64,000 nucleotides of DNA from Arthrobacter cupressi (GCF_900099975.1 NZ_FNEI01000002.1:124001-188000); one strand, 5' to 3'. Counted from the stretch's first letter, positions 48,212 to 59,343 are shown. Notes: generated from the letters alone by a model not told the origin. A program made the numbers and translations.

Positions 48212-50978
48212 GATCAACGGAACCCCCGCGGCGGAAGGGCCGCGCCCGGGCCAGTGCCTGCGGACCTTCCTGCGCGAGCAGGGCAATTTCGGGGTCAAAA
48301 AAGGCTGCGACGGCGGCGACTGCGGCGCCTGCACCGTCCATGTGGACGGTACCCCGGTGCACAGCTGCATCTATCCGGCCGTGCGTGCGGAAGGGCATTC
48401 GGTGACCACCATCGAGGGCCTGGCAGCGTCCGCGGGCTGCGCCGAGGGGGAGCTGCATCCCGTGCAGGAACAGTTCCTGGAGAACCAGGGCTTCCAGTGC
48501 GGCTTCTGCACGGCGGGCATGATGATGACGGCCGCCACTTTCGACGAGGAACAGAAAGCCAACCTGCCCCGCAGCCTCAAGGGCAACCTCTGCCGCTGCA
48601 CCGGGTACCGTTCCATTGCCGACGCCGTCTGCGGCACGGCGGCGCACGCAGGTCCCGGGTCCGGCCAGCTGGGCGACAACGTTCCCGCCCCTGCCGGGCA
48701 CGCAGTCGTCACCGGTACCGCCCGCTACACCCTCGACGTGCCGGCCGAACAGCTTCCCGGCCTGCTGCACCTGAAGCTGCTGCGCTCACCGCACGCGCAT
48801 GCCCGGATCGTGTCCATCGACACGGCGGCCGCGCTGCGGGTGCCCGGCGTGGTGGCCGTCTTCACCCACGAGGACGCCCCGGCGCAGCTGTTCTCCACGG
48901 CCCAGCACGAGATGTACACCGACGACCCGGACGACACCCGGGTGCTGGATGACGTGGTGCGCTTCATCGGGCAGCGGGTGGCCGCCGTCGTCGCCGACTC
49001 GGTGGCCGCGGCGGAAGCCGGGGCCCGCGCTGTCGAGGTCGAGTACGAACTCCTGGACGCCGTCTTCACCCCGGCCCAGGCCCTGCAGCCGGGGGCGCCC
49101 GCCGTACACGGCGACAAGGACGGCGAGGTCAGCCGGATCTCCCGGCCCCTGGAAAACGTGGTGGCAGAGGTCCACTCCGAACTGGGTGACGTGGCCGCGG
49201 GCTTCGCCGCCGCGGACGTCATCCACGAAAAGACCTACCAAACCCAGCGTGTTCAGCACGTGGCGATGGAAACGCATGCCTCGATCGCCTGGCTCGACGA
49301 GGAGGGCCGGCTGGTGGTCCGCAGCTCCAGCCAGGTGCCGTTCCTGGTCAAGCGGACCCTGGCCCGGGTCTTCGACCTGTCCGAGGATCGCGTCCGGGTG
49401 GTCGCCGGCCGGGTGGGCGGCGGCTTCGGCGGCAAGCAGGAGGTGCTCACGGAAGACCTCGTGGCCCTCGCGGCCCTGAAGCTGCGCCGCCCCGTGCAGG
49501 TGGAGTTCACCCGCACGGAGCAGTTCACCGCCACCACCACGCGCCACCCGTTCACCATCAAGCTCAAGGCGGGGGCCAACCGCGACGGCTTGCTCACCGC
49601 GCTGCAGCTGGACGTGGTCACGAACACCGGCGCCTACGGAAACCATGCGCCCGGGGTCATGTTCCACGGCTGCGGCGAATCCCTCGCGGTGTACAACTGC
49701 GACAACAAGAAGGTGGATGCCCGGGCCGTGTACACCAATACGGTCCCGGCGGGAGCGTTCCGCGGCTACGGGCTGAGCCAGATGGTCTTCGCGATCGAAT
49801 CCGCCATCGACGAGCTGGCCGAGGGCATCGGCATGGACCCCCTCGATTTCCGGCTCAGGAACATGATCCGGCCCGGCGATGACATGCTCTCCACCCAACC
49901 GGAACCGGAAGAGGACGTGCTCTACGGCAGCTACGGCCTGGAACAATGCATCTCGCTGGTGCGCGACGCCCTCGGCCGCGGGGCGGAGCGGTACCGGAAC
50001 GCCGGCCTGGAGGACCTGGGGCCCGAATGGGTCACGGGCACCGGTGCCGCCTTGTCCATGATCGACACCGTCCCGCCGCGCGGCCACTATGCCCACACGC
50101 GGCTGAGCCTGCTGCCGGACGGCAGGTACGACGCCGCCGTCGGGACCGCCGAATTCGGCAACGGCACCACCACGGTGCACGCCCAGCTCGCGGCGACGGC
50201 ACTGGGCACCCGGGCCGCCGAGGTGGCGGTGCGGCAGTCCGACACGGACCTCGTGGAGCACGACACCGGCGCGTTCGGCTCCGCCGGCACCGTGGTGGCC
50301 GGGCAGGCGACGCTGCTCGCCGCCCAGGAGCTGGCCCGCCGGATCCGCACCGTGGCTTCCGTTCTGAGCGGAGTCCCGGAGGCGGACTGCGTGCTCGACG
50401 GCGCAACTGTTGTGTGCGGCGGACGCAGCCTGCCGCTGGCGGAGGTGTACAGCGGGGCGCACCGGGCCGGCGTCGAACTGTCCGCCGAGGGCCGCTGGGG
50501 CGGTACCCCGCGTTCGGTCGCGTTCAACGTCCACGGCTTCCGGGTGGCCGTCAACACCGGCACCGGGGAGCTGCGGATCCTGCAGAGCGTGCAGGCCGCC
50601 GACGCCGGCGTGGTGGTCAATCCGCGGCAGTGCCGCGGGCAGATCGAGGGCGGGATCGCGCAGGCCCTCGGCGTCGCGCTGTACGAGGAAGTGAAAGTGG
50701 ACGACGCCGGCCAGGTCACTACGGACATCCTGCGCCAGTATCATATCCCCTCCTTCGCGGACGTGCCGCGCAGCGAGGTGTACTTCGCCTCAACCAACGA
50801 CGAGCTTGGCCCGCTGGGGGCGAAGTCGATGAGTGAAAGCCCCTTCAACCCGGTGGCGCCCGCGCTCGCGAACGCCATCCGGAACGCCACGGGGGTGCGC
50901 TTCACCGAACTCCCGATCGCCCGGGACAAGATCTACCTGGGACTGAAGGAGCAGGCCCGGGAAGAGGTGGGCGTCTAG
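48201..50978 (+). CDS. xanthine dehydrogenase, fused [2Fe-2S] and molybdopterin subunit
   Basis: A 925-residue fusion. Residues 1-155: plant-type [2Fe-2S] domain with Cys36, 41, 44, 56, and the second [2Fe-2S] domain with Cys100, 103, 131, 133 ([21 protein letters not shown]). Residues about 165-925: Moco domain with [31 protein letters not shown] and GAKSMSESP holding the catalytic glutamate. The order FAD gene then Fe-S/Mo fusion differs from E. coli XdhABC. It oxidises hypoxanthine and xanthine to urate. AAGGAGG precedes ATG 48201; 111 upstream in-frame bases are xdh FAD-gene overlap, not coding. Confidence 0.94.
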   Translation: MAIEINGTPAAEGPRPGQCLRTFLREQGNFGVKKGCDGGDCGACTVHVDGTPVHSCIYPAVRAEGHSVTTIEGLAASAGCAEGELHPVQEQFLENQGFQCGFCTAGMMMTAATFDEEQKANLPRSLKGNLCRCTGYRSIADAVCGTAAHAGPGSGQLGDNVPAPAGHAVVTGTARYTLDVPAEQLPGLLHLKLLRSPHAHARIVSIDTAAALRVPGVVAVFTHEDAPAQLFSTAQHEMYTDDPDDTRVLDDVVRFIGQRVAAVVADSVAAAEAGARAVEVEYELLDAVFTPAQALQPGAPAVHGDKDGEVSRISRPLENVVAEVHSELGDVAAGFAAADVIHEKTYQTQRVQHVAMETHASIAWLDEEGRLVVRSSSQVPFLVKRTLARVFDLSEDRVRVVAGRVGGGFGGKQEVLTEDLVALAALKLRRPVQVEFTRTEQFTATTTRHPFTIKLKAGANRDGLLTALQLDVVTNTGAYGNHAPGVMFHGCGESLAVYNCDNKKVDARAVYTNTVPAGAFRGYGLSQMVFAIESAIDELAEGIGMDPLDFRLRNMIRPGDDMLSTQPEPEEDVLYGSYGLEQCISLVRDALGRGAERYRNAGLEDLGPEWVTGTGAALSMIDTVPPRGHYAHTRLSLLPDGRYDAAVGTAEFGNGTTTVHAQLAATALGTRAAEVAVRQSDTDLVEHDTGAFGSAGTVVAGQATLLAAQELARRIRTVASVLSGVPEADCVLDGATVVCGGRSLPLAEVYSGAHRAGVELSAEGRWGGTPRSVAFNVHGFRVAVNTGTGELRILQSVQAADAGVVVNPRQCRGQIEGGIAQALGVALYEEVKVDDAGQVTTDILRQYHIPSFADVPRSEVYFASTNDELGPLGAKSMSESPFNPVAPALANAIRNATGVRFTELPIARDKIYLGLKEQAREEVGV

Positions 50979-50985
50979 GGAAAGT

Positions 50986-51594
50986 TCAGCCCAGCAGGTG
51001 CAGGTTTGCCTTCGTGTCCACGTCGCCGCCGTCGGCGAGGTCGCCGCAGTCCACCAGGTCCACCAGCCCGGGGTGGGCCTTGAGGAAGAGCCGGGCTCCG
51101 GCGTCGCCCGCTGCGGACTCCGCGGCCTCCTCCCGCAGTTCGGCGTCGATCACCAGGGGGTGGCCGCGGCGGAGCGTGCCTGAGAGCTCGGGGTAGGCGG
51201 CGGCGGTGATGCGGCCCGGGCGGTGCCGGGCAAGCAGCCGGGCCACGATTTCGGAACTGAGCCCGGGCTGGTCCACGAGCGCCACCATGACATTGTTCCC
51301 GGCGCTCGCCGCCATGATTCCGGCGCGGAAGGAACCGGACATGCCCTCCGCCCACTGCGGGTTGGTGAGCACCCGGTGGCGGGCAAGCCCGGGGAGGGCT
51401 GCCACCTTCTCCGCCTCGGCGCCCAGCACCACGATGACCTCGGAGCAGCCGCCGGCCAGGAGCACGTCGGCGAGCTCTTCGACCAGGGTGCGGTCGCGGA
51501 AGGGCAGCAGTGCCTTGGGGCCGAGGCCGAGCCTGGTGCCGGCCCCCGCGGCGAGGAGCACGCCGATGGTTGGCTGTGTGGGCGAAGCGGACAT
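50986..51594 (-). CDS. MocA-like molybdenum cofactor nucleotidyltransferase
   Basis: About 202 residues, GT-A fold NTP transferase: GVLLAAGAGTRLGLGPKALLPF, VIVVLGAEAEKV, MVALVDQPGLSSEIVARLL and RRGHPLVI. MocA-type enzymes attach CMP to molybdopterin to make the dinucleotide cofactor used by many xanthine-dehydrogenase-family enzymes; XdhC neighbours support this. Convergent with xdh, seven bases apart. Start uncertain: ATG 51594 chosen; ATG 51606 has GGAGGG too close. Confidence 0.82.
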   Translation of the reverse strand: MSASPTQPTIGVLLAAGAGTRLGLGPKALLPFRDRTLVEELADVLLAGGCSEVIVVLGAEAEKVAALPGLARHRVLTNPQWAEGMSGSFRAGIMAASAGNNVMVALVDQPGLSSEIVARLLARHRPGRITAAAYPELSGTLRRGHPLVIDAELREEAAESAAGDAGARLFLKAHPGLVDLVDCGDLADGGDVDTKANLHLLG

Positions 51595-51661
51595 GAGGCA
51601 AACCATACCCTCCGGACGGCCGATTGTGACCCGGGCGCGGTCCGGGCCACCTTGACGGGCA

Positions 51662-51677
51662 GGTGACCGGGGTCATA
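51662..51677. promoter_or_regulatory. CRP/GlxR-like site GGTGA-N6-TCATA
   Basis: Two mismatches from TGTGA-N6-TCACA, 113 bp before the NCS1 start. Confidence 0.35.
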
Positions 51678-51703
51678 TCGTTGTTTCACCATTCAAAAAT
51701 TAC

Positions 51704-51721
51704 ATTCCGCTATGTGGAAAC
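51704..51721. promoter_or_regulatory. purine-region motif ATTCCGCTATGTGGAAAC
   Basis: Imperfect inverted repeat TTCCG-N5-TGGAA, 69 bp before the NCS1 gene; the clearest copy of the recurring motif. Confidence 0.6.
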
Positions 51722-51789
51722 TCTCAGTGAAGAGCGGTTCAGCCGTGGCGGAACTCCCCATGAAGCAACGTTAGAAGTGGAGACCCACG

Positions 51790-53358
51790 ATGAATTCGAC
51801 GACCCCCGTCGGCAACGCATCGGCTCCGGAACAGGCGCTGTTGCCTGAAAGTTCCGCGCATCCCGCCGCAGGCAACGCGGCCCTCTGCGACGCTGCCTCG
51901 GCAGCGGCTGGCCGCGCCATCAGCCCCGCCCTGTACAACCTGGACCTGGCTCCCACCAAGAGGGAAGGACGCCGCTGGACTGGCTACAGCATCTTCACCC
52001 TCTGGGCCAACGACGTCCACAGCCTCGGCAACTACGCCTTTGCGGTGGGCCTCTTCTCCCTCGGCCTGGGCGGCTGGCAGATTCTCGTGGCGCTCGGCAT
52101 CGGCGCCGCGCTGCTGTTCGCCCTGCTGAACTTCTCCGGCTTCATGGGCCACAAAACCGGCGTTCCCTTCCCGGTGATGAGCCGCATCAGCTTCGGCATC
52201 CGCGGCGCACAGCTTGCTAGCCTCGTCCGCGGTGCGGTGGCCGTGGCCTGGTTCGGCATCCAGACCTTCCTGGCGTCCGTGGTGTTCCGCGTCATGCTCG
52301 TGGCCATGTTCCCGGGCCTTAAGGAACTGGACGGCAACTCGATCCTGGGCCTGTCCACGCTCGGCTGGCTCACCTTCGTGGCCCTCTGGATCATCCAGCT
52401 CGTCATCGTCAGCTTCGGTATGGAAATGATCCGCAAGTACGAGGCCTTCGCCGGCCCCGTCATCCTGGTGACCATGGTCCTCCTGGCTGCCTGGGTCTTC
52501 TTCGAAGCGCACGGCTCCATCCAGTGGACCGGCATCAAGGGACTCGAAGGCGCCGAAATGTGGCGCACCATCTTCGCCGGCGGCGCCCTGTGGGTCTCCA
52601 TCTACGGCACCTTCGTCCTGAACTTCTGCGACTTCACCCGGTCCTCGGCCAGCAAGCAGTCGATCGTCCGCGGCAACTTCTGGGGCATCCCGATCAACAT
52701 GCTCGTCTTCGGCGCCATCGTAGTGATCCTGGCCGGCGGCCAGTACAAGATCAACGGCACCGTCATCGAGAGCCCCTCGCAGATCATCGAAAGCATCCCC
52801 AACACCTTCCTGCTCGTGCTGGCCTGCCTCGCGGTCCTCATCCTCACCATCGCCGTGAACCTGATGGCGAACTTCGTGGCCCCCGTCTACGCCCTGACCA
52901 ACCTGTTCCCGAAGCACCTCGACTTCCGAAAGGCGGCGTGGGTCAGCGGCACCATCGGCCTGGTCATCCTGCCCTGGAACCTTTACAACAACCCGCTCGT
53001 GATCGTGTACTTCCTGGGCGGCCTCGGTGCCCTCCTCGGCCCGCTGTTCGGCGTGGTCATGGCCGACTACTGGCTGCTCCGCCGCGGCAAGGTGGACGTC
53101 CCAGCCCTCTACACCGAGGACCCGGACGGTGCCTACTTCTACAAGAAGGGCGTGAACCCCAAGGCAATCACCGCCATGGTCCCCGCCGCCGCCGTCGCGA
53201 TCCTCATCGCCTTCGTCCCGGCACTGGAAGCCGTGGCACCCTTCGCCTGGTTCTTCGGAGCGGGTGTGGCCGCCATTGCGTACTATCTGGTCTCGGACCG
53301 TGAGCAGCGCCACGCCGACGTCTCCGGCGAACCGATCGCCGTCGCCAGCACCCACTAA
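51790..53358 (+). CDS. NCS1-family hydantoin/allantoin-type permease
   Basis: A 522-residue 12-TM NCS1 symporter with a 55-residue hydrophilic N-terminus: RRWTGYSIFTLWANDVHSLGNYAFAVGLF, HKTGVPFPVMSRISFGIRGAQLASLVRG, AWFGIQTFLAS and NFCDFTRSSASKQSIVRGN. It is closer to the uracil/hydantoin branch than the permease at 31541. It starts an operon with a racemase-fold protein and an SDR, so a chiral hydantoin or ureide is the probable cargo (inference). GTGGAGA lies upstream. Confidence 0.9.
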   Translation: MNSTTPVGNASAPEQALLPESSAHPAAGNAALCDAASAAAGRAISPALYNLDLAPTKREGRRWTGYSIFTLWANDVHSLGNYAFAVGLFSLGLGGWQILVALGIGAALLFALLNFSGFMGHKTGVPFPVMSRISFGIRGAQLASLVRGAVAVAWFGIQTFLASVVFRVMLVAMFPGLKELDGNSILGLSTLGWLTFVALWIIQLVIVSFGMEMIRKYEAFAGPVILVTMVLLAAWVFFEAHGSIQWTGIKGLEGAEMWRTIFAGGALWVSIYGTFVLNFCDFTRSSASKQSIVRGNFWGIPINMLVFGAIVVILAGGQYKINGTVIESPSQIIESIPNTFLLVLACLAVLILTIAVNLMANFVAPVYALTNLFPKHLDFRKAAWVSGTIGLVILPWNLYNNPLVIVYFLGGLGALLGPLFGVVMADYWLLRRGKVDVPALYTEDPDGAYFYKKGVNPKAITAMVPAAAVAILIAFVPALEAVAPFAWFFGAGVAAIAYYLVSDREQRHADVSGEPIAVASTH

Positions 53359-53385
53359 GCACCGCCGGGAACCCAGGAGGAAACC

Positions 53386-54126
53386 ATGCGCATCCTTGTC
53401 GCCAACGTCAACACCACCCAGTCCATGACCGATTCCATCGCGGCCCAGGCAGCGGCCGCCGCGGCCCCGGGCACCGAGATCGTGGGGCTCACGCCGCGCT
53501 TCGGCGCCGACTCCTGCGAGGGCAACTTCGAAAGCTACCTCGCGGCGATCGCCGTCATGGACAAGGTGCTCAGCTACCCGGAACCGTACGACGCCGTCGT
53601 CCAGGCCGGCTACGGCGAGCACGGCCGCGAGGGGCTGCAGGAGCTCCTGGACGTCCCGGTCGTCGACATCACCGAGGCCGCGGCCAGCACCGCCATGTTC
53701 CTGGGCCACAAATACTCGGTGGTCACCACCCTGGACCGTGCCGTCCCGCTGATCGAGGACCGCCTGAAGCTGGCCGGCCTCGACGCCCGCTGTGCCTCCG
53801 TGCGCGCCAGCGGCATGGCCGTCCTGGAGCTCGAGGAGCACCCGGACCGCGCCGTCGAAGCGATCGTGGAGCAGGCCGAACGGGCCGTCCGCGACGACAA
53901 GGCCGAGGTGATCGTGCTCGGCTGCGGCGGCATGGCGGGCCTCGACGAACAGATCCGCCGGCGCTGCGGCGTCCCGGTGGTCGACGGCGTCGCCGCCGCG
54001 GTGACCATCGCCGAGTCGCTCGTCCGGCTGGGCCTGTCCACCTCGAAGGTGCGCACCTACGCGGCGCCGCGGCCCAAGACTGTCGTAGGCTGGCCCCTGC
54101 TGGCGGAAGCCACCGCAGCACGCTGA
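53386..54126 (+). CDS. Asp/Glu/hydantoin racemase-family protein with one catalytic cysteine
   Basis: A 246-residue homologue of hydantoin/allantoin racemase: ILVANVNTTQSMTDSIA, VVDITEAAASTAMFLGHKYSVVTTLDRAVPLIEDRL, VLGCGGMAGLDEQI (Cys180 present), VPVVDGVAAAVTIAESLVRLGL. The first catalytic cysteine (ACFGDPG in hydantoin racemase) is replaced by Gly75 in AGYGEHG. A lone second cysteine opposite glycine is the pattern of arylmalonate decarboxylase, so a decarboxylase or one-base enzyme is possible. AGGAGG precedes ATG 53386. Same operon as the NCS1 permease, 27 bases downstream. Confidence 0.85.
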   Translation: MRILVANVNTTQSMTDSIAAQAAAAAAPGTEIVGLTPRFGADSCEGNFESYLAAIAVMDKVLSYPEPYDAVVQAGYGEHGREGLQELLDVPVVDITEAAASTAMFLGHKYSVVTTLDRAVPLIEDRLKLAGLDARCASVRASGMAVLELEEHPDRAVEAIVEQAERAVRDDKAEVIVLGCGGMAGLDEQIRRRCGVPVVDGVAAAVTIAESLVRLGLSTSKVRTYAAPRPKTVVGWPLLAEATAAR

Positions 54127-54156
54127 TCCTGCTCCGCAGCAGCCGGAAGGAACACC

Positions 54157-54915
54157 ATGACTGAACCACAGACCCCGCGCGTCGCGGTCGTCACCGGAGC
54201 CGGTTCCGGCATCGGGCGGGCGGTGGCCCGGCTGATGCTCGCCGAGGGCTGGTCGGTCGCCCTGGCTGGCCGGCGGGAAGCTCCCCTTAAGGAGACCGCC
54301 GCCGGCCACCCGGAGGCCCTGGTGGTGCCCTGCGATGTGACACTGCCCGACGGCGTGACGCACCTTTTCGAAGAAACCCGCCGGCGCTGGGGGAGGGTGG
54401 ATGTGCTGTTCAACAACGCGGGCATCTTCGGCCCCTCCGGCAGTGTGGATGAAATGGACCTGGCCGGCTGGGAGAACACCCTGGCCATCAACGTCACCGG
54501 CGCCATGCTCTGCGCGGCGGAAGCGGTCCGCACCATGAAGGCACAGGAACCGCAGGGCGGGCGCATCATCAACAACGGCTCCATCTCGGCCCATTCGCCC
54601 CGGCCCCTTTCGGTGGCGTACACGGTGAGCAAGCATGCCATCAGCGGCCTGACCAAGAGCGTTGAGCTGGACGGGCGCCCCTTCGGCATCAGCTGCGGGC
54701 AGATCGACATCGGCAACACCCGCACCGAAATCATGGACACCATCGGCGTCGGTTCCGGCGCCCTGCAGGCAGACGGCAGCCGCCGCGTGGAACCCATGTT
54801 CCCCGTGGAGGACGCCGCCCGTGCGGTGCTCCTGATGGCCGGCATGCCGCCGTCGGCCAACGTCGGCTCGCTGCTGGTGACCGCGGCCGGCATGCCGTTC
54901 ATCGGACGCGGCTAG
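54157..54915 (+). CDS. short-chain dehydrogenase/reductase
   Basis: A 252-residue classical SDR: cofactor loop [23 protein letters not shown], catalytic Ser in NNGSISAHS and YTVSK. Arg residues after the second strand (AGRREAP) favour NADP(H). Substrate unknown; the operon suggests it acts on the product of the racemase-like enzyme. Thirty bases downstream of that gene with AAGGAA before ATG 54157. Convergent with glutaminase. Confidence 0.9.
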   Translation: MTEPQTPRVAVVTGAGSGIGRAVARLMLAEGWSVALAGRREAPLKETAAGHPEALVVPCDVTLPDGVTHLFEETRRRWGRVDVLFNNAGIFGPSGSVDEMDLAGWENTLAINVTGAMLCAAEAVRTMKAQEPQGGRIINNGSISAHSPRPLSVAYTVSKHAISGLTKSVELDGRPFGISCGQIDIGNTRTEIMDTIGVGSGALQADGSRRVEPMFPVEDAARAVLLMAGMPPSANVGSLLVTAAGMPFIGRG

Positions 54916-54942
54916 CGACCTTCGGAGGCAAACACCGCGGCC

Positions 54943-55860
54943 TCAGAAGATCGACCAGCCCGTCCGCATGGTGAGTGCGTCCAGGGCCGCGACGCCGGCC
55001 ACCGAGTTGCCGGAGCGGTCCAGGCCCGGGCTCCAGACGCAGATCGTGCAGTTGTTGGGCATCACGGCGATGATGCCGCCGCCCACTCCGCTCTTGCCGG
55101 GCAGCCCCACGCGGTAGGCGAATTCGCCCGCCGCGTCATAGGTACCGCAGGTCAGCATGACGGCGTTGATCCGTTTGGTCTGCGACGCCGACAGGAAGGA
55201 AGTGCCGTCGGCTTTCCTGCCGTTGCTGGCCAGGAACCTGGCCGCCAGTGCGAGGTCCGTGCAGTTCATCGCAATGGAGCACTGGGCGATGTAGGCATCG
55301 AGCACCGCGTCAACGCTGTTTTCCAGGTTGCCGTAGCTGGCCAGGAAGTGTGCCAGGGACGCGTTGCGGTGGCTGTTACGGGCTTCGGAAGCGGCAACCT
55401 CGGCATCGGACTCGATGCCGGGATTGCCGCTTTCGTCCCGCATGAAGCGGCGCACGGCCTCTGCCGCGGAGCCGTCCGTGGCGGTGAGCAGCCTGTCCGT
55501 GACCACCAGCGCCCCGGCGTTGATGAACGGGTTACGCGGTATCCCGTCCTCGTGCTCCAGCTGCACCAAGGAGTTGAAGGGGTTGCCCGACGGCTCGCGG
55601 AAGACGCGTTTCCAGATGCTGTCCCCGTTCCCGGCCAGGACCAGTGCCAGGGCAAACACCTTGGAGATGCTCTGGATCGAAAACGGCACTGTCGCGTCGC
55701 CGGAAGCATAGACCTCTCCGCCGCGGGTGGCGACGGCGATGCCGAACTGGTTGGTGTCCACCGCCGCAAGGCCAGGGATGTAATCCGCCGCCGCGCCGTG
55801 GCCGATGAGCGGCCGGATGTCCCCGACGACGTCGTCAAGGAGGTTCTGCAGGTCAATCAT
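54943..55860 (-). CDS. glsA: glutaminase
   Basis: A 305-residue serine-dependent glutaminase (beta-lactamase-like fold): nucleophile Ser64 and Lys67 in PFSIQSISK, NPFINAGALVV, GVGGGIIAVMPN. It releases ammonia from glutamine. Length standard. It lies 43 bp after the PucR gene on the same strand and may be co-transcribed; three GTTCA direct repeats (TTGTTCACT, TCGTTCACT, TCGTTCAAG) sit between 55878 and 55925. No strong Shine-Dalgarno. Confidence 0.94.
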   Translation of the reverse strand: MIDLQNLLDDVVGDIRPLIGHGAAADYIPGLAAVDTNQFGIAVATRGGEVYASGDATVPFSIQSISKVFALALVLAGNGDSIWKRVFREPSGNPFNSLVQLEHEDGIPRNPFINAGALVVTDRLLTATDGSAAEAVRRFMRDESGNPGIESDAEVAASEARNSHRNASLAHFLASYGNLENSVDAVLDAYIAQCSIAMNCTDLALAARFLASNGRKADGTSFLSASQTKRINAVMLTCGTYDAAGEFAYRVGLPGKSGVGGGIIAVMPNNCTICVWSPGLDRSGNSVAGVAALDALTMRTGWSIF

Positions 55861-55903
55861 CAGGTGGTGGCCTCGAATTGTTTGTTCACTGGGATGGTTT
55901 CGT

Positions 55904-57496
55904 TCACTTGGGTTGGTCGTTCAAGGGCGCCGTGGAGTGGGTCCACAGCCGGATCTGCAGGTGCGCCAACAGCCGTTGGTCGGGATCCTGCAGGTCGATG
56001 CCGCTCAACTCGCAGGCGCGGCGGAGCCTGTAATGCACGGTGTTCCGGTGGACCGCAAGCTCCTCGGCGCACCGGTTCACGTCCCCGAAGAACTCCAGGT
56101 ACGCGAGGATCGTGGCAGCGAACTCGGGATACCGGCTGCAGAGCAGCGCGACGCCGTCGTGCCGCAGCCGGGTCCTGGACCCCAGGAGGCCAAAGAGCTC
56201 CCGCGTGAGCACTTTGGTCTCCACGTCACTGTAGGAAGCGACGCTGATGGACGGCGTATCCCCCAGGACCTCCAGCACGCTGCGGACGTGCCCCAGCGTG
56301 CTGTGGAGTTCGTCAAGGCGGTTGACGACCGGACCTACCGCCGCTTGCACCTGGCAGTTCAGGTGTACGCGGGCATCCCGGACGATGGCGTTGACCAGGC
56401 GATTGATGGCCGGAGGCGACTTCACTGGATCAAGGTCCGGCAGGATCATCGCGATCTCGAGTCCGATGGCCCCTACCACCGCGCCGGGCCGATAGGCAGC
56501 AGCGTGGATCGATGCGATGTTGGCCAGCTCGCCGCGCCGCAGCTGCAGGCCAGAGGCCGTGCCGTCGTCGCCCTTGGCCGAGATGAGCACCAAGGCTGCC
56601 GGCCTGGCCGGATCGATGCCCGCCGACTGGGCCTGCGAATGGATTTGCGGCGTGCCGCTGAGCAAGCTGGAAATCCGGTCCCGCCGCAGCGCCTGGGATT
56701 GTTCGTTGCGGTGCCTGACCAGCTCGATTGCAGCATGCCGTGCCGCGCCCACGAGGATGCGGTCCGTGTTGGCGGCCAGGGGCTCGGTTCCTTCCTGCAA
56801 CCAGATGTACCCGAGCACCCGGCGTCCGGCATGGATCCCGATGGCGACCCGCTCCCGGAGGCCTTCCTCCGGATTGGCTGCCATGTGCACAGGAGTTTCA
56901 GATGCCTGCAGGTGCCGGTACACGCCGGATTCCTTGAGGAGCTTTTGGTACCGTTCCGGTCCCCGCCGGCCAAGAATGGACAGCCTGCGCAGTTCGTCGA
57001 CGTCGTTTGAGGCCGGCGAGTAGGCCAGCACCCGGTTGGCCGGATCCTCGATGACCACATGGCCGTTGGCCAACGTGGCCGTGGTCGCGGCGATTGCGAA
57101 CAGGTCCCGGTGCATGACGTCCGATGCTTCCACGGAGAGGCCCGGCTCCTGGATGCGGTCCTTGGCGATGCCTTCGAAGGCGTCCCACCGCATGGCCGAA
57201 GGCACGGCGATCAGCCCGGTGCCCACGGGACGCAGGAGCTCTGCGATGGGCTCAAGCTCGGCCTCGGTGCCCTTGACCGCAATCGCCACAGGCCGCCAGG
57301 GGAGCAGCCTGCGAACTGCCGGGAGGGCTGCGCGGCCCCGGGCGCCGATCAGCAGGACCAGGGTTTCCGGCTGGAGGGGTTCGTCGTCCTCTGCGTCCGC
57401 GATGACCGTTTCGCGGACGGTGCCGTTATCCGCGGCCGGGGCGACCACCAAGCGTCCGTGGTCGACTCCAATGTCTTCAAGTATGTCGCTGAGCAT
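55904..57496 (-). CDS. PucR-family transcriptional regulator
   Basis: A 530-residue regulator: N-terminal PucR sensory domain starting [20 protein letters not shown], a GGDEF-like middle part, and the C-terminal HTH_30 ([52 protein letters not shown]). PucR activates purine catabolism in Bacillus. ATG 57496 has AAAGG upstream and matches the family start; earlier in-frame codons exist. Placed divergent to the amino-acid permease, upstream of glutaminase; targets may be these or the purine operons. Confidence 0.9.
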   Translation of the reverse strand: MLSDILEDIGVDHGRLVVAPAADNGTVRETVIADAEDDEPLQPETLVLLIGARGRAALPAVRRLLPWRPVAIAVKGTEAELEPIAELLRPVGTGLIAVPSAMRWDAFEGIAKDRIQEPGLSVEASDVMHRDLFAIAATTATLANGHVVIEDPANRVLAYSPASNDVDELRRLSILGRRGPERYQKLLKESGVYRHLQASETPVHMAANPEEGLRERVAIGIHAGRRVLGYIWLQEGTEPLAANTDRILVGAARHAAIELVRHRNEQSQALRRDRISSLLSGTPQIHSQAQSAGIDPARPAALVLISAKGDDGTASGLQLRRGELANIASIHAAAYRPGAVVGAIGLEIAMILPDLDPVKSPPAINRLVNAIVRDARVHLNCQVQAAVGPVVNRLDELHSTLGHVRSVLEVLGDTPSISVASYSDVETKVLTRELFGLLGSRTRLRHDGVALLCSRYPEFAATILAYLEFFGDVNRCAEELAVHRNTVHYRLRRACELSGIDLQDPDQRLLAHLQIRLWTHSTAPLNDQPK

Positions 57497-57742
57497 GGCG
57501 CCTTTGACATGCTCAGCAGTTTTGTGGGGTGCCACTGCTTTTCTTTCTCTGAGGAGGTATCCGGCCAAGAACATTACTCCCCGTACCTCCGGGTGGATTT
57601 GTCTCGCCGGCACAACCAGCATGGCGCGAATTTAGCGGCACGGACAGTTTCTTGGTCCGGGCCGGAACCTAGAGTGGTCTACCGTGCGCCGGGCAATGGG
57701 GCCGGGTGCATGGATTCGATGGAGTCAAAGGAGACCCCAGGA

Positions 57743-59296
57743 ATGAAAAACACACAGTTCGATCCCGCGGATGCGGTGGAAAACGCCCGGGAACTGCTCG
57801 GCGACAGGACCGCCGCAGCGCAGGACTTCTCCAGCGAAGAGGCGGGCTACCACAAGACCCTCAAACCCCGGCAGATCCAGATGATCGCCATCGGGGGAGC
57901 CATTGGGACCGGCCTCTTTATGGGTGCGGGCGGCCGCCTGAATGCCTCCGGGCCGGCGCTGATCCTGGTCTACGCGATTTGCGGATTCTTCGCTTTCCTC
58001 ATCCTGCGGGCCCTGGGCGAACTGGTTCTGCACCGGCCGTCGTCCGGCTCATTCGTTTCCTACGCCCGGGAGTTCTACGGCGAAAAGATGGCGTACGCCG
58101 CCGGATGGCTCTACTTCCTCAACTGGGCCATGACCTCGATCGTGGACGTCACCGCCGTCGCGCTGTACATCAAGTTCTGGGGCCAGTTCTGGGAACCGCT
58201 GCAGTCCATCCCGCAGTGGCTCATCGCACTCGCGGCCCTCGTCGTCGTCCTGGCCCTGAACCTGGTCTCCGTGAAGATTTTCGGTGAGATGGAATTCTGG
58301 TTCGCACTCATCAAGGTGGCGGCCCTCGTGGCCTTCCTCGTCGTCGGGGTCTGCTTCATCATCTTCGGCGGCCGGACGGACATCGGCGCCCCTGGCGTGA
58401 ACATCATCCTGGACCACGGTGGCGCATTCCCGGCCGGCGCGGTGGCGCCACTGCTCGCCATCAGCGGCGTCGTGTTCGCCTACGCAGCCATAGAACTGGT
58501 CGGAACCGCCGCGGGGGAGACCGCCCAGCCGCAGAAGGTCATGCCCAAGGCCGTGAACACGGTGGTTTTCCGCATCGCCATCTTCTACGTGGGTTCCGTG
58601 CTGCTGCTGTCCCTGCTCCTGCCCTTCACTGCCTATGAGTCCGGGGAATCGCCGTTCGTCACGTTCTTCTCCCATCTGGGCGATCCGCAGGCCGGAGCGA
58701 TCTCCGCCTCGGTAATGAACTTCGTGGTCCTCACGGCTGCCTTGTCCAGCCTCAACGCCGGCCTGTACTCCACCGGACGCATCCTGCGTTCCATGGCGGT
58801 CAATGGTTCCGCCCCGCAGTTCACCGCCCGCATCAGCGCCTCGGGCGTCCCGTACGGCGGGATCCTGCTCACGGCTGTCATCACGCTGCTCGGCGTCGGC
58901 CTGAACGCCCTGGTCCCGTCCCAGGTGTTCGAAATCGTCCTCGAAGTCTCCGCCATCGGCATCATCGGCGGCTGGGCCACCATCATGCTGTGCCACATCA
59001 GGCTGCAGTCCTGGGTGCGGCAAGGAAGAGTTGAGCGGCCTTCGTTCCGCCTCTTCGGCGCACCTTTCACGTCCTACCTGACCCTCGGATTCCTGGCGTT
59101 TGTGCTGGTCACCATGGGCTTCTCGGAAACCGGCCGCTGGGTCCTGGCCTCGGTTGTGGTCCTCGTACCGCTGCTCGTGGCCGGGTGGTTCGGCTCCCGG
59201 AGGCGCATCCTCGCCGCCGCCGAGGAACGTCTCGGCCACACCGGCGTCTTCCCGGTGATCGCCGAGCGCCCCGCCCAGGCGGGACGGCGGCCCTGA
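57743..59296 (+). CDS. APC-family amino-acid permease
   Basis: A 517-residue 12-TM amino-acid transporter: [55 protein letters not shown], and [20 protein letters not shown]. This is the AAT group (asparagine, GABA, proline, lysine permeases); AnsP/GabP-like is the best guess. AAAGGAGACC precedes ATG 57743. It precedes a PLP decarboxylase, so the pair could import and decarboxylate a basic or acidic amino acid. The 246-bp gap upstream shows no clear operator. Confidence 0.9.
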   Translation: MKNTQFDPADAVENARELLGDRTAAAQDFSSEEAGYHKTLKPRQIQMIAIGGAIGTGLFMGAGGRLNASGPALILVYAICGFFAFLILRALGELVLHRPSSGSFVSYAREFYGEKMAYAAGWLYFLNWAMTSIVDVTAVALYIKFWGQFWEPLQSIPQWLIALAALVVVLALNLVSVKIFGEMEFWFALIKVAALVAFLVVGVCFIIFGGRTDIGAPGVNIILDHGGAFPAGAVAPLLAISGVVFAYAAIELVGTAAGETAQPQKVMPKAVNTVVFRIAIFYVGSVLLLSLLLPFTAYESGESPFVTFFSHLGDPQAGAISASVMNFVVLTAALSSLNAGLYSTGRILRSMAVNGSAPQFTARISASGVPYGGILLTAVITLLGVGLNALVPSQVFEIVLEVSAIGIIGGWATIMLCHIRLQSWVRQGRVERPSFRLFGAPFTSYLTLGFLAFVLVTMGFSETGRWVLASVVVLVPLLVAGWFGSRRRILAAAEERLGHTGVFPVIAERPAQAGRRP

Positions 59297-59343
59297 CCTC
59301 CTCCGATCAGCCGGATCACCAGTCCCGAACCGGCAGCCCGCAA

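Noticed and set aside
51739..54636. 965-codon open frame antisense to the NCS1-racemase-SDR operon
   Set aside because: His/Gly/Asp/Glu-rich shadow of three well-conserved plus-strand genes; a GC-bias artefact.
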